A stretch of DNA of 64,000 bases, taken from positions 124,001 to 188,000 of the forward strand of contig NZ_JACVAQ010000001.1 in assembly GCF_014851905.1 (NCBI RefSeq), given 5' to 3'. Both the position numbers and the translations under genes were made by a program. Source of the DNA: Pseudomonas sp. PDM14 (GTDB lineage: Bacteria > Pseudomonadota > Gammaproteobacteria > Pseudomonadales > Pseudomonadaceae). Positions 28,155 through 37,548 of this stretch are shown piece by piece (position 1 is the stretch's first letter; the number at the start of each line of letters is the position of its first letter). The notes below the pieces were generated by a model, which ran no database searches, was not told where the DNA came from, and saw nothing but the letters and a program-made list of their open reading frames with translations.

Positions 28155-29030
28155 CTACGGGGCGGGGCTTTGCGCCTGCATCATGCGCAGCAGCGGCGCG
28201 TACTCGGCGTGGCTGACCGGGGCCAGGCCGGTGGCATGCTGGGAGGCGAAGAACGCCTCCAGGCCCTGCGGCTGGTCCAGCATCACCGTGCGGATGCGCG
28301 CCTTCAGCGCCGGGCAGAGGCTGCCGCTGAACACGTACGGGTCGTAGTAGATCCGCTCGGAACGCCACAGCACGTTCAGGGTTTCGTTGCCGATCCTGCC
28401 ACTGTTGAAGTAGGCGTCGGCGCGCACGCTGGCGACGAAGGCGGCGTCCACCCTGCCCTCCAGCACGGCATCCAGCGACTTGTCGTGGGAGCCGCTGTAC
28501 ACCACCGAAGCGAAGAACGCGCCGAGTGGTTGGCCGACCGCCGCGGAAAACTCGCTGTTGGGCACCACGCTGCCCGAGGTGCTGGCCGGGTCGCTCAGCG
28601 CCACGCGGCTGCCACGCAGGGCTTCGAGGCTGCGCGCGCCCTCGCGACGCGTCAGCAGCAGCGCCTGGTAATGATGCCCGGCCGGGGTGAAGTGGCCCTG
28701 TTCGATGGCCAGGCTGGCGAACGGCTCGACACGTGGATCGCGCTGGTAGGCCATGAGGTAGGACGCCGGGCCAAGCCAGGCGATGTCCACGCCGCCGGAA
28801 ACGATGGCGTCGATCACGCTCTCGTAGGACGACATCGAGACGATCTCGACCGGCATGCCCAGCTCGCGGCGCAGGCGCTGCAACAGCGGCTGATATTCGC
28901 GTACCAGCACATCCATGCTCTTCTTCGGGATCACCGCCAGGCGCAGGCTCTGCTGCCTGCAATCGGCCTGCGCGGTGCCCAGCAGAGTCAGCAACAGCAT
29001 CAGCCCGACGAAAATCTTCACTGCACGCAT
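28155..29030 (-). CDS. PhnD-like periplasmic phosphate/phosphonate-binding protein
   Basis: A 291-residue periplasmic binding protein with a signal peptide (about residues 1-22, ending AQADC). The PhnD-type core includes SYESVIDAIVSGGVDIAWLGPASYLMAY and the phosphate-loop-like SDPASTSGSVVPNSEF. No permease or ATPase adjoins it. Instead its start overlaps the end of the GGDEF-EAL gene by 13 bases, so it may serve as a ligand sensor for that protein. Phosphite/phosphonate family names are by homology only; the true ligand is unknown. Confidence 0.85.
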   Translation of the reverse strand: MRAVKIFVGLMLLLTLLGTAQADCRQQSLRLAVIPKKSMDVLVREYQPLLQRLRRELGMPVEIVSMSSYESVIDAIVSGGVDIAWLGPASYLMAYQRDPRVEPFASLAIEQGHFTPAGHHYQALLLTRREGARSLEALRGSRVALSDPASTSGSVVPNSEFSAAVGQPLGAFFASVVYSGSHDKSLDAVLEGRVDAAFVASVRADAYFNSGRIGNETLNVLWRSERIYYDPYVFSGSLCPALKARIRTVMLDQPQGLEAFFASQHATGLAPVSHAEYAPLLRMMQAQSPAP

Positions 29031-31345
29031 ACGCTGCCCCTGGCATTGATGAAGGGTTCGAATTCACGAAGTTGCGCGGCCGACATCGGCCGACTGAAGT
29101 GATAGCCCTGGGCGACATCGCAGCCGGCGAGCTTGAGGTAGACCACCTGCTCGCGCGTCTCCACGCCCTCGGCCACCACCTCCAGGCCCAGGCGCTTGGC
29201 CAGGATGATGGTCGACGACACGATCGGGCTGTCGTCGTGGCTGTTGGACAACGGCGCGATGAGCGCACGGTCGATCTTCAGCTTGCTCAGCGGCAGCGAC
29301 TGCAGGTGGGCGAAGCCGGCGTAGCCCTGGCCGAAGTCGTCGAGGCTGATGCCCAGGCCGGCCGTGCGCAGGCGACGCAGATGCTCGATGGCCAGGCCTT
29401 CGTCGTCGAGCACCGTGGTCTCGGTGATCTCCAGTTCCAGGCGCTGCGGTTCGATCCCGTGGCGCTCCAGTTCGTGCAGCAGGCGCTCGCTGAAATCGGC
29501 CTGGCGCAGCTGCAGCACCGAGACGTTCACCGCCAGCTGCGTTTCCACGCCCTGCGCCTGCCAGCGCACCAGCTCCTCCAGCGCCAGGCGCACCACCTCC
29601 CAGCCGAGGGCGACGATGAAACCGCTGCCTTCGGCCATGGCGATGAAGCGGTCCGGATAGAGCAGGCCGAACTCGGGGTGCTGCCAGCGCACCAGCGCCT
29701 CGTAGCCACCGACGTGCATCGTGTCCAGGCGGATCTGCGGCTGGTAATGCAGCACGAACTGGCGCTCGCTCAAGGCTGCGGCGAAGGCCTGTTCGAGGAT
29801 GAAACCCTCGACGTCCGAGACGTTCAGCGACGGATCGAAGAAGCGGTACTGGCCGCGCCCGGCTTGCTTGGCCGAGTACATGGCCGCATCCGCGCAGCGG
29901 ATCAGGCTGTCCACATCCTGGCCGTCGCGCGGGCAGATACCGACGCCGACGCTGGGGCTGGTGCTGACTTCCTGATCATCCAGCGAATAGATTTCCGAGA
30001 GTTTCCTGACCAGCGCGCGGACCCAGCTGTCGATCTGCTCCTCGCTGCGTTCGCCGGCCAGCAGCACGACGAACTCGTCGCCACCGAAGCGCGCGGCTTC
30101 GTCGCCCGGCTCCAGCAAACGGCCGATGCGCCCGGCGATGGCCTGCAGCAACAGGTCGCCGATGCGATGGCCAAGGCTGTCGTTGATCGACTTGAAACGG
30201 TCCATGTCGATGAACAGGATCGCCATCAGCCGGCGCTTGCCGCGCTGCTGGGTGAGCGCCTGGCTGGCGACCTCCATGAACTGGCGGCGGTTGTGCAGGC
30301 CACTGAGGTGATCGGTGGCCGCGGCGTGGCTGCTGCGCCGGTGCTCTTCCTCCAGACGGCCGATCAGCTGCTGGTTGACCCGTTGCGCCTCCTCCAGCGC
30401 CTGGAAGGCTTCCTGGCGCTTGTGCAGCACGCGCAGGGTCCAGACCAGCGTGCCGAGGATCAGCAGCGTCATGCACAGGTTCAGCCAGAACTGGCGGCCG
30501 TAGGTGAGCAGGTGCGAGGCGAGGATTTCCTCGTGGCCCTGGCTGACCATTACGCTGAAGCCGCGGTGCGGCATGCGCCGGTACAGGCTCTGGTACTCCG
30601 CGCCCGGTGCGTAGAGGGTCATGCGCCCGGACTCCTCGGCATTCGCCGGGATGTCCGGGGCCAGGGCCGCACCGGCGATCACCACGCCGCTGCTGCTGAT
30701 GCGCAGGCGTTCGTGGCCGGCTCCGTCGAGCAGGCGCATCAGGCCACTGGTGCCCAGGTCGATGTGCTGGAACAGCACCGCCAGGTAGCCGATGTCCAGT
30801 TGCACCAGCAGGATGCTGTCCAGCTCCCGCGAGGCCGGGTCGCTCAGTGGCAGGAGAAACGGCAGGCGCCAGTTCGGCAGCCCGTTGCTCTGCTGCGCTT
30901 GTGACAGGCGCGGCAGCAACGGCTTGAACCCATGCTGAGCGGTGTGTGCCTGCAACTGCGCCAGCCAGTCCGCCGGCAGTTGCTGCGCCTCATCGGTATG
31001 GCTCGACGACAGCAGGCGGCCGTCGCGGTCGTACAGGCTCATGCGCTTGAGCACCGGGTCCTCGGCGAGCATGCGCACCATGCTGCGATGCTCGGGCTTG
31101 AGGCCGCCGTTATCGCTCTGGGTGACGGTGCCGATGGCCTGGGCCCGGTCGACCAGCTGACGCAGGTTCTCCGCGATGATGCTGGCCAGGTTGAGGTGCT
31201 CGGCCGCCTTGGCGGCGAAGGCCTCGTCACGCGAGGTCGCCTTCTGCTGGAAGTACAGGCCCCAGAGAAACGCCAGCGTCGCTGCACACAGCGTGAGGAG
31301 CAGCAACTGCAGGAACCTGGGCGAGGAAAAGAATCGGTGGATCAC
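29018..31345 (-). CDS. Membrane GGDEF-EAL cyclic-di-GMP protein
   Basis: A 775-residue inner-membrane protein. An N-terminal helix (about residues 10-30) is followed by a periplasmic sensor region of about 240 residues, a second helix (WLNLCMTLLILGTLVWTLRV), a coiled linker, a GGDEF domain with intact RFGGDEF (about 420) and an EAL domain with YEALVRW (about 548) and LDDFGQGYAG. Both catalytic signatures are present, so synthase, phosphodiesterase or both are possible. Translation starts at GTG 31345. It is co-transcribed with the PhnD-like gene, and the leader carries a Pho-box-like element and a terminator-like hairpin. Confidence 0.92.
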   Translation of the reverse strand: MIHRFFSSPRFLQLLLLTLCAATLAFLWGLYFQQKATSRDEAFAAKAAEHLNLASIIAENLRQLVDRAQAIGTVTQSDNGGLKPEHRSMVRMLAEDPVLKRMSLYDRDGRLLSSSHTDEAQQLPADWLAQLQAHTAQHGFKPLLPRLSQAQQSNGLPNWRLPFLLPLSDPASRELDSILLVQLDIGYLAVLFQHIDLGTSGLMRLLDGAGHERLRISSSGVVIAGAALAPDIPANAEESGRMTLYAPGAEYQSLYRRMPHRGFSVMVSQGHEEILASHLLTYGRQFWLNLCMTLLILGTLVWTLRVLHKRQEAFQALEEAQRVNQQLIGRLEEEHRRSSHAAATDHLSGLHNRRQFMEVASQALTQQRGKRRLMAILFIDMDRFKSINDSLGHRIGDLLLQAIAGRIGRLLEPGDEAARFGGDEFVVLLAGERSEEQIDSWVRALVRKLSEIYSLDDQEVSTSPSVGVGICPRDGQDVDSLIRCADAAMYSAKQAGRGQYRFFDPSLNVSDVEGFILEQAFAAALSERQFVLHYQPQIRLDTMHVGGYEALVRWQHPEFGLLYPDRFIAMAEGSGFIVALGWEVVRLALEELVRWQAQGVETQLAVNVSVLQLRQADFSERLLHELERHGIEPQRLELEITETTVLDDEGLAIEHLRRLRTAGLGISLDDFGQGYAGFAHLQSLPLSKLKIDRALIAPLSNSHDDSPIVSSTIILAKRLGLEVVAEGVETREQVVYLKLAGCDVAQGYHFSRPMSAAQLREFEPFINARGSVCVQ

Positions 31346-31452
31346 TGCTTATCTTCCAACCGAGTGGTGATGGCAACGTACTGGCGCGAAGTTACGCTCC
31401 GGTGACACCCGATCCAGACGCGCCGACGTCAGGCACGTGAAAGATCCGGGCG

Positions 31453-31478
31453 AAAAAAAAGCCAACCTGCGAGTTGGC
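31453..31478 (-). terminator. Rho-independent terminator upstream of the GGDEF-EAL gene
   Basis: A six-base-pair GC-rich stem, a six-base loop and eight T's on the minus strand. It lies inside a promoter region rather than after a gene, which points to a small RNA or attenuation. Confidence 0.85.
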
Positions 31479-31534
31479 CTTAACAGGTGGCGGGCCACCT
31501 GGATGAATCAGCACCACCTACCCTGCGGTAGGGT
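31453..31534 (-). ncRNA. Candidate PhoB-linked small RNA or terminated leader
   Basis: On the minus strand three hairpins follow one another: 31532-31517 (6-bp stem), 31500-31485 (6-7-bp stem) and 31478-31461 (GCCAAC / GTTGGC) followed by eight T's (31460-31453). The last is a clear Rho-independent terminator, yet no gene ends there. A Pho-box-like sequence lies at 31574-31557 with a weak -10 (GACAGT, 31546-31541), predicting an RNA of about 80 bases. It is either a free sRNA or a leader with premature termination 108 bases before the GGDEF-EAL start. No known RNA family was recognised. Confidence 0.5.
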
Positions 31535-31556
31535 TCGCGTACTGTCACACCACAAC

Positions 31557-31574
31557 ATTGCAGAAACATGACAG
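31557..31574 (-). promoter_or_regulatory. Pho-box-like element (PhoB site)
   Basis: On the minus strand it reads CTGTCAT-GTTT-CTGCAAT, matching the PhoB consensus CTGTCAT-N4-CTGTCAY in 12 of 14 box positions, with the 11-base period kept. It points toward the candidate RNA and the GGDEF-EAL/PhnD-like operon. Confidence 0.55.
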
Positions 31575-31683
31575 GCGCGCGACGGTGGAAACGGCGACGC
31601 GCGGCTGGCGATGCGACGGCTGAAACGTCAGCGCAACATTGCTCCGCTAGCTTACGGCGCCTGACCCACACAGGTACCGTACC

Positions 31684-31899
31684 GTGAGCAGTTCACACCG
31701 CCGAATCCGCAAGACCCTCGATACCGTCGCGTTCAACAACGAAAGCGCCGCGCTGGCCGTGATGCGCGCGGCGGAACGGGCGACCTGCGATGTCCTGCGC
31801 CAGCAGTTGCTCAACGTCGTCCACAGCCTCAACCAGGATGCGGACGAATTGCGTCAGGTGCGGGAAAACTTCACCGGCGAAGCACGCAAGATCGCCTGA
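31684..31899 (+). CDS. Small hypothetical protein (71 aa)
   Basis: A 71-residue, mostly helical, charged protein starting at GTG 31684 with no clear ribosome site. It has no signal peptide or membrane helix. The sequence NESAALAVMRAAERATCDVL suggests an amphipathic helix. It ends six bases before the end of the convergent PhnZ-like gene. Codon use resembles coding DNA, but I recognise no family, so it may be spurious. Confidence 0.4.
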   Translation: MSSSHRRIRKTLDTVAFNNESAALAVMRAAERATCDVLRQQLLNVVHSLNQDADELRQVRENFTGEARKIA

Positions 31900-31905
31900 C
31901 GCGCC

Positions 31906-32478
31906 TCAGGCCGGCAGCGCAGCACGGTGCACCCGCAAGGCCAGTTGCTGCAATGCGTCGAGATCGGGCAGCGGCAAGCCCGGCACCTTGGCCGCTTCGT
32001 CCCAGCGGCGCAGGCGCAGGCTGTCGGCAAACCAGGGATCGACCTCGAACACCCCCGCCTCGATTTCCGTCATCGGCCCTCCCTGCCAGGCCAGCGTCTG
32101 CCGGCTCGCCGGGCTCAGCCCGGCCAGGTACGCAGCGTCCCGCCAGCACAGGTAGCGTTTGGCCTGCACATGGCGTTCGACCAGCCCGCACAGGCGTGGG
32201 GAAAACCCCAGCCCGCGCAGCCAGCGCGCGCCCACGCGCTCGTGCCCCTTGCGCCCCAGGTCGGCCATCGCATTGTGCGCACTGGGCGGCACGCAGAAGT
32301 GGCCGACGTCATGGCAGAACGCCGCGAGAATCAGCTCCTCGTCGGCGCCTGCGACACGCGCCAGTTCGGCGGCCTGCACCATGTGCTCGAGCTGGCTGAC
32401 GCACTCGCCGATGTAGCTGGCGCCCGCCTGCTGCCGGCACAGGGCGAACAGCTCGTGCACCGCCGCCTCGGCCTTCAT
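31906..32478 (-). CDS. PhnZ-like HD-domain mixed-valent diiron oxygenase
   Basis: A 190-residue HD-domain protein closely resembling PhnZ, which cleaves the C-P bond of 1-hydroxy-2-aminoethylphosphonate with O2 to give glycine and phosphate. Key features fit: Tyr22 and Glu25 in SYIGECVSQLEHM, metal ligands His32, His56-Asp57 and His79, His103, and the HVQAKRYL segment. Its ATG overlaps the FAD-oxidoreductase stop by four bases. The usual partner PhnY (2-oxoglutarate hydroxylase) is not in the window, so the substrate may arrive already hydroxylated or be a different aminophosphonate. TmpB is a related alternative. Confidence 0.85.
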   Translation of the reverse strand: MKAEAAVHELFALCRQQAGASYIGECVSQLEHMVQAAELARVAGADEELILAAFCHDVGHFCVPPSAHNAMADLGRKGHERVGARWLRGLGFSPRLCGLVERHVQAKRYLCWRDAAYLAGLSPASRQTLAWQGGPMTEIEAGVFEVDPWFADSLRLRRWDEAAKVPGLPLPDLDALQQLALRVHRAALPA

Positions 32479-33635
32479 GCGGCAGAGGCACGCGGCCAGG
32501 CCGCCTCACCGAGCAGCGCGGCCACCGTGCGCTCGCCCAGCGCCAGGCCGACGCTCATGCCCAGGCCGGTGTGCATCAGCACCGCGGTCACACCTTCCGC
32601 CGCCGTGAGCACGCTGAACGGCCCCGGCCCGCGCGCGCCATACACGCCCTGCCAGCGTTCGAGCACCTCGATCTTGCCGCCCAGGGTGTGCTCGGCGAGG
32701 TCGATGAGGATGCGGTCCACCGCTTCGGCGTTGAACGGCGAGGCGTCGCTGGCGTAGTCGTGGGAGTCGCCGATGATCAGCTCGCCATAGGGCGTGGGGC
32801 TGATCAGCAGGTGAATGCCGTGGGTTTCCAGTTCCGGCTGGGTGGCGCGGATCTCGGCACGGATGGCCTCGGCTTCCGGCAGGTCGGCGAAGGCGCCGTA
32901 ATGCACGCAGCTGAGCCCGGTGAGCACGGCATGCTGCAGATCCAGCGGTTTGTGCGGACGCGCACGGAGCATCTGCAGGCCGCAGACCTGCGGTTGCAGA
33001 CGGGCGATCTGCTCGGCCAGCAGGGTCTGGTAGTCATGCCCGGAGCAGACCACGATGTGCTTGGCGCTGAAACGCCCGGCGCTGGTCAGCGCACTGCCGC
33101 TTTCCACATCGCGCACCAGGGTGGAGAAATGGAACTCGACGCCGAGGTCCCGCGCCAGGTGCGTGACGATCTGCGGCAGCGCCTCGCGCGAGTACAGCTG
33201 CTGGTCATCCAGGCCATGTAGTGCCGCCCGGTGATGGGCGAAGCGGCCGTCGTACAGCGCGCTCAGTTCGGCGCCGCGCAGCAGCTCGGTGCGGTAGCCC
33301 AGCTCGGCGCCACGGCCGGCGACGAAGGCCTCCAGCAGCGCCTCCTCGGTCTCGGTGCGGGCAAACAGCAGCGAACCCTTGCGGTGCAGGTTCAGGCCGA
33401 CGGCCTGGCCCAGTTCGCCCCACAGGCCATGGGCCTGGCGCGCCAGGTTGAGCATGGCGCCCGGCGCCTGGCCACCGACCAGGGCCTGGCCGAAATTGCG
33501 CACCGAGGCGCCCAGCGGCGTGTGGGTACGTTCGAATACCTTGACCTTGAGGCCGCGCTTGGCGCCGGCCCAGGCATGGGCCAGGCCGAGGATACCGGCG
33601 CCGACGATCAGCAGATCGCAGTCATGCTGAGACAT
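32475..33635 (-). CDS. FAD-dependent oxidoreductase of phosphonate clusters (TIGR03364 type)
   Basis: A 386-residue DAO-fold flavoprotein with the N-terminal LLIVGAGILGLAHAWAGAKRG and C-terminal VLMHTGLGMSVGLALGERT. Members of this clade recur in phosphonate catabolic clusters and are proposed or reported to oxidatively deaminate 2-AEP derivatives such as N-methyl- or hydroxy-AEP. ATG 33635 was chosen for its AGGAGT ribosome site, dropping 22 residues from the longest frame. It is coupled to the PhnZ-like gene. With phnX present and phnW absent, it is the best candidate for generating phosphonoacetaldehyde here. Confidence 0.85.
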   Translation of the reverse strand: MSQHDCDLLIVGAGILGLAHAWAGAKRGLKVKVFERTHTPLGASVRNFGQALVGGQAPGAMLNLARQAHGLWGELGQAVGLNLHRKGSLLFARTETEEALLEAFVAGRGAELGYRTELLRGAELSALYDGRFAHHRAALHGLDDQQLYSREALPQIVTHLARDLGVEFHFSTLVRDVESGSALTSAGRFSAKHIVVCSGHDYQTLLAEQIARLQPQVCGLQMLRARPHKPLDLQHAVLTGLSCVHYGAFADLPEAEAIRAEIRATQPELETHGIHLLISPTPYGELIIGDSHDYASDASPFNAEAVDRILIDLAEHTLGGKIEVLERWQGVYGARGPGPFSVLTAAEGVTAVLMHTGLGMSVGLALGERTVAALLGEAAWPRASAA

Positions 33636-33673
33636 AAATAACTCCTGGAGTTGGCTGATAGGCAACGCAGCCG

Positions 33674-33758
33674 CAGGGTGGATGCCGCGCAGCACATCCA
33701 CCGGACCGCAGTGGAAACGCTGCGCGGTTTTCCACGGGGGTGGCCATCCACCCTACGA
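33674..33758. repeat. Palindromic repeat of the GGGTGGATG family
   Basis: GCAGGGTGGATGCC at one end and GGCCATCCACCCTACG at the other form an inverted repeat between the binding-protein gene and the FAD oxidoreductase. The rest of this 263-bp gap has an AGCGAAGGTCAGGCAAGG-type segment seen in other Pseudomonas intergenic DNA. Confidence 0.7.
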
Positions 33759-33898
33759 GCGGCTAAAAAACCTAAAACGTCGCGAGCGAAGGTCAGGCAA
33801 GGCCTTCTAATACCAGAGCAGGCAAGCAAGCGGAGTTGGCTGTAGCCAATGAGCATTGCGCGCCTGTTTTTAACGCCGCCTGACCGAGCGCAGTAGTT

Positions 33899-34936
33899 TT
33901 ATTGAGGCAGCAGCTCGGACTTGCCGTCGTAACGCTTGCGCCACTCGGCGAGAATCTTGTCGCGGTTCTCCGAGGCCCAGTTGAAGTCGTTCTTGATCAG
34001 GCGCTGCTCGTAGTCGGCCGGCAGTTCCTGGAAGCGCTCGGCGATGCCCGGCTGGGCGAGGACGGCGAAGTTGGCCTTGTACAGGTCCATCGCCTCGCGG
34101 CTGGCGGAGAAATCGGCAAGCTTCTTGGCGGCGTCCAGGTGTTCGGTGCCCTTGATGATGCCGGTGGCTTCGATTTCCCAGCCCAGGCCTTCCTTGGGCA
34201 GCACGATGTCCAGCGGCGCGCCTTTGCGTTTCAGCTGCACGGCCGGGTACTCGAAGGAGATGCCGATCGGGAATTCGCCGGCAGCAGCCAGCTTGCACGG
34301 CTTGGAGCCGGAATGGGTGTACTGGCCGATGTTGCCGTGCAGCTTGTCCATGTAGGCCCAGCCCTGGGCTTCGCCGAAGGTCTGCAGCCAGGCGCTGACA
34401 TCGAGGTAGCCGGTACCGGACGACGCCGGGTTGGGCATGACGATCTTGTCCTTGTACACCGGGTTGGTCAGGTCTTCCCACTTGGTCGGCTTGGGCAGGC
34501 CCTGCTTCTCGGCTTCCACGGTGTTGAAGCAGATGGTCGCGGCCCACACGTCCATGCCTACCCAGGCCGGCGGGTTGGCGGCGTCACGGTAGTTGGCGCC
34601 GATCTTGTCGAGGTTCGCCGGAGCGTAGGCTTCAAGCATGTTCTGCTGCTTGAGAATGGCCAGGCTGGAACCAGCCAGGCCCCAGACTACGTCGGCCTGC
34701 GGGCGGTCCTTCTCGGCCAGCAGCTTGGCGGTGACGATGCCGGTGGAGTCGCGCACCCACTTGATCTCGATGTCCGGGTGCTGCTTCTCGAAGGCTTCCT
34801 TGTAGGCCTTGAGCTGCTCGACTTCGAGGGCGGTGTAGACGGTCAGTTCGGTATTGGCCTGGGCCTGGAAGGTGCAGGCAGCGAGCAGGCCGACAGCCAA
34901 TGCCGCGTGCTTGAACGGCGCAGTGCGTTTGAACAT
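33899..34936 (-). CDS. 2-aminoethylphosphonate ABC transporter substrate-binding protein
   Basis: A 345-residue periplasmic binding protein with a signal peptide (residues about 1-27, ending QAQANTEL). Its iron/spermidine-type fold (ELTVYTALEVEQLKAYKEAF; DSTGIVTAKLLAEKDRPQAD; PASSGTGYLDVSAWLQ) matches the AEP-binding family (TIGR03261). It follows phnX by 51 bases on the same strand. It would capture AEP or a close derivative in the periplasm and hand it to the fused permease. Iron or sulfate binding is excluded mainly by context. Confidence 0.88.
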   Translation of the reverse strand: MFKRTAPFKHAALAVGLLAACTFQAQANTELTVYTALEVEQLKAYKEAFEKQHPDIEIKWVRDSTGIVTAKLLAEKDRPQADVVWGLAGSSLAILKQQNMLEAYAPANLDKIGANYRDAANPPAWVGMDVWAATICFNTVEAEKQGLPKPTKWEDLTNPVYKDKIVMPNPASSGTGYLDVSAWLQTFGEAQGWAYMDKLHGNIGQYTHSGSKPCKLAAAGEFPIGISFEYPAVQLKRKGAPLDIVLPKEGLGWEIEATGIIKGTEHLDAAKKLADFSASREAMDLYKANFAVLAQPGIAERFQELPADYEQRLIKNDFNWASENRDKILAEWRKRYDGKSELLPQ

Positions 34937-34987
34937 GTGAAGCTCCTTGTGGTGACGGTCGTTGCGTTGGCGTTGGTTGTGCGTAAG

Positions 34988-35815
34988 TCAGGTGCTGGCC
35001 GGCAGCTCGCCGCGGGCCAGGCGCGCGTTGATCGCGTCGATCACGGCGGGCAAGTCGGCGATGGTGTCGATCAGGTAATGCGGGCGACTGGCGGCGAACA
35101 GGCCGTCGATGCGCGCGCGCTCGGCGGACAGTTGCTCGGCGCGCAGCGCCTGGAACTGCTCCCAGGAAAGGCCGAGAAAGTTGCCGGAGAAGCGCAGCGC
35201 CACGGTCCACATGCCGGCACTGCGGCCTTCGAGGATGCCGGGCTCAGTGTCGTCGACCTTGACGCAGCCGGCGACATCGTCGAGGCCCAGGGCGATCACG
35301 TTGGCCAGCGCCTGCGCCGGACTCGGTCGGCCCTTGGGCACTTCATCGGTGGCGACCACATGGTCCGGGCTGTAGCCCTTGGCGGCGGCCAGCTCGACCA
35401 CCTTGTCCATCACCTGCTTGGGGTAGCCGGAGCAGGTGCCGATCTTCAGCCCGCGCTGGCGCAGCGCGGCGATGCACTCAAGCGCACCGGGGATCAGCGC
35501 CGAGTGCTCGCCGACCTTGGCGATCTGCAGCGGCATGAAGCGTTCGTAGATGGCGGTGACATCGGCGTCGCTGGGCAGGCGGCCGAAGCGGCGCTGGAAG
35601 CGTTCGGCCACGGCCGGCTGGTCGCACAGGGTGCGAATGTGGTCCCACTTGCCCATGCCCATCGGGCCACGGGCTTCGTCCAGGCTCAGCTCGACATCGA
35701 AGCTGGCGAAGGCCTCGACGAAGATGCGGGTCGGCGCGAAGGAGCCGAAGTCGACCACGGTGCCGGCCCAGTCGAGGATGGCGGCTTGCAGGCGGGTTGG
35801 CGGTTGGTAGTGCAT
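34988..35815 (-). CDS. phnX: Phosphonoacetaldehyde hydrolase (phosphonatase)
   Basis: A 275-residue HAD-superfamily phosphonatase. The nucleophile Asp15 sits in [12 protein letters not shown], and the Schiff-base Lys56 in GMGKWDHI distinguishes it from ordinary HAD phosphatases. It splits phosphonoacetaldehyde into acetaldehyde and phosphate. It sits between the permease (19 bases) and the binding-protein gene. The aminotransferase phnW that normally makes its substrate from AEP is absent from the window. Confidence 0.95.
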   Translation of the reverse strand: MHYQPPTRLQAAILDWAGTVVDFGSFAPTRIFVEAFASFDVELSLDEARGPMGMGKWDHIRTLCDQPAVAERFQRRFGRLPSDADVTAIYERFMPLQIAKVGEHSALIPGALECIAALRQRGLKIGTCSGYPKQVMDKVVELAAAKGYSPDHVVATDEVPKGRPSPAQALANVIALGLDDVAGCVKVDDTEPGILEGRSAGMWTVALRFSGNFLGLSWEQFQALRAEQLSAERARIDGLFAASRPHYLIDTIADLPAVIDAINARLARGELPAST

Positions 35816-35834
35816 GGCAGTCTCCAGGGAAGAT

Positions 35835-37547
35835 TCAGTGCCCGGGCGCCGGCATGCGCCAGGCCTGGGAGCGGCGCAGCAGGCCGCGCGACAGACCGGC
35901 GAGCAGCAACGACACGCCGGCGGAAGTGAGCAGGATCAGGGTCGACATGGCCGCCGCGCCGCCGACGTTGCCGGCGTCGTCCATGTTCAGCACGGCCACG
36001 GCGGCGAGCACGCTGTCCGGGCTGTAGAGGAAGATCGCCGCCGACACCGTGGTCATCGCCGAAACGAACAGGTAGCGAATGATGTCGAGCAGCGCCGGCA
36101 GGCAGATCGGCAGGGTCACGCGGCAGAAGTGGCGCAGCAGCGGCACCTTCAGCGACAGCGCGGCGGCCTCGAACTCGCCGTCGAGCTGGCGCAGCGCGGC
36201 GCTGGCGGTCATCTGTGCGGTGGTGAGGAAGTGCGCGATGGTGCACACCACCAGCAGGGTCAGGCTGCCGTACAGGCTGCTCAGCGGGTTGCCCGGCAGG
36301 TTGAAAAAGAACACGTAGCCCAGGCCCAGCACCAGGCCGGGCACTGCCATCGGCACGAAGCTGAGCAGGCGCAGGGCCTGGGTCAGCGGGCTCTGCCGGG
36401 TCTTCTCCATCAGGTAGGCGCCGGTGAAGATCAGCAGGCTGCCGAACAGCGCGCTGCACACCGCCAGCAGCAGGCTGTTGCGGTAGGCCAGCCAGCCGCC
36501 GGGCAGCTCGGAGAAGGCGTAGTGCTGCAGCGATAGCGACAGGTCGTAGGGCCAGAACTTGACCAGCGACGAGTAGATCGCCATGCCGAACACGCCGAGC
36601 AGCACGCCGCAGATCAGCACGCTGACCAGCAGGAAGGCCAGGTCGCGACGCCACGCGGGCTGCGGGTGATAGACCTGGGCACGGCCGCTCATGGCATCGC
36701 GCTGGCGGCGGCGCAGCCACAGGTCGACGGCGAAGCTGAGCAGCGCCGGCAGCAGCAGGACCATGCCGATCAGCGCGCCGCGGCCGAACTGCTGCTGGCC
36801 GACCACCGCCTTGTAGGCTTCCAGCGCCAGCACCTGGTAGTCGCCACCGACCACCACCGGCACGCCGAAGTCGGTGACGCACAGGGTGAACACCAGGCAG
36901 AACGCAGCAAACACGCCCTGGCGGCTGCCCGGCCAGGTGATGCTGCGGAACGCCCGCCACGGCGAAGCGCCCATGCTCGACGCCGCGTCGAACAGCCGCG
37001 CATCGGCCAGCGCCAGCGCCGAGAGCAGCACCATCAGCGCGTGGGGAAAGGTGTAGATGGCCTGGCCGAGGACGATGCCCCAGAAGCCGTAGATGTTGTC
37101 CGGCACCAGCCCGCGCAGCACGCCCTGGTTGCCAAACAGGTAGATCAGGGCGATCCCCGGCAACATCGACGGCGCCAGCAGCGGCAGCAGGGAAATGCTG
37201 CGCCACAGCGGCTTGCCCGGCATGCAGGTGCGCTGCAGGGCGTAGGCGAAGGCGTAGGCCAGCGGCACCACGATGCAGGCCACGGTTAGCGACACGCTCA
37301 GGCTGTTGCCCAGCAGCCAGCGGAAGTTGGCGCTGCCGAACAGCGTCAGCGCCGCCTGCAGGCCACCGCCCTGCCCGTCCTCGCCGCTGAAGCCGCGCCA
37401 GAGCATGGCCAGCAACGGCAGCAGCACGGCGAGGGTCAGCAGCACCAGCAGCAGCCACTGGCCGCCGAGCACGAACAGGCGGTCGGCCAGGTCGGCGGGC
37501 AGGCTGCGCCGCGCGGTGGCGGGCTTGATCGTCAGCACGCGTTGCAT
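35835..37547 (-). CDS. 2-aminoethylphosphonate ABC transporter permease, two-domain
   Basis: A 570-residue inner-membrane protein with about 12 helices: two BPD_transp_1 domains fused head to tail, as in the AEP permease family (TIGR03262) and FbpB-type importers. Each half has an EAA-like loop ([20 protein letters not shown] and [20 protein letters not shown]), which contacts the ATPase. ATG 37547 lies one base after the ATPase stop, so they are coupled. Confidence 0.88.
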   Translation of the reverse strand: MQRVLTIKPATARRSLPADLADRLFVLGGQWLLLVLLTLAVLLPLLAMLWRGFSGEDGQGGGLQAALTLFGSANFRWLLGNSLSVSLTVACIVVPLAYAFAYALQRTCMPGKPLWRSISLLPLLAPSMLPGIALIYLFGNQGVLRGLVPDNIYGFWGIVLGQAIYTFPHALMVLLSALALADARLFDAASSMGASPWRAFRSITWPGSRQGVFAAFCLVFTLCVTDFGVPVVVGGDYQVLALEAYKAVVGQQQFGRGALIGMVLLLPALLSFAVDLWLRRRQRDAMSGRAQVYHPQPAWRRDLAFLLVSVLICGVLLGVFGMAIYSSLVKFWPYDLSLSLQHYAFSELPGGWLAYRNSLLLAVCSALFGSLLIFTGAYLMEKTRQSPLTQALRLLSFVPMAVPGLVLGLGYVFFFNLPGNPLSSLYGSLTLLVVCTIAHFLTTAQMTASAALRQLDGEFEAAALSLKVPLLRHFCRVTLPICLPALLDIIRYLFVSAMTTVSAAIFLYSPDSVLAAVAVLNMDDAGNVGGAAAMSTLILLTSAGVSLLLAGLSRGLLRRSQAWRMPAPGH

Positions 37548-37548
37548 A

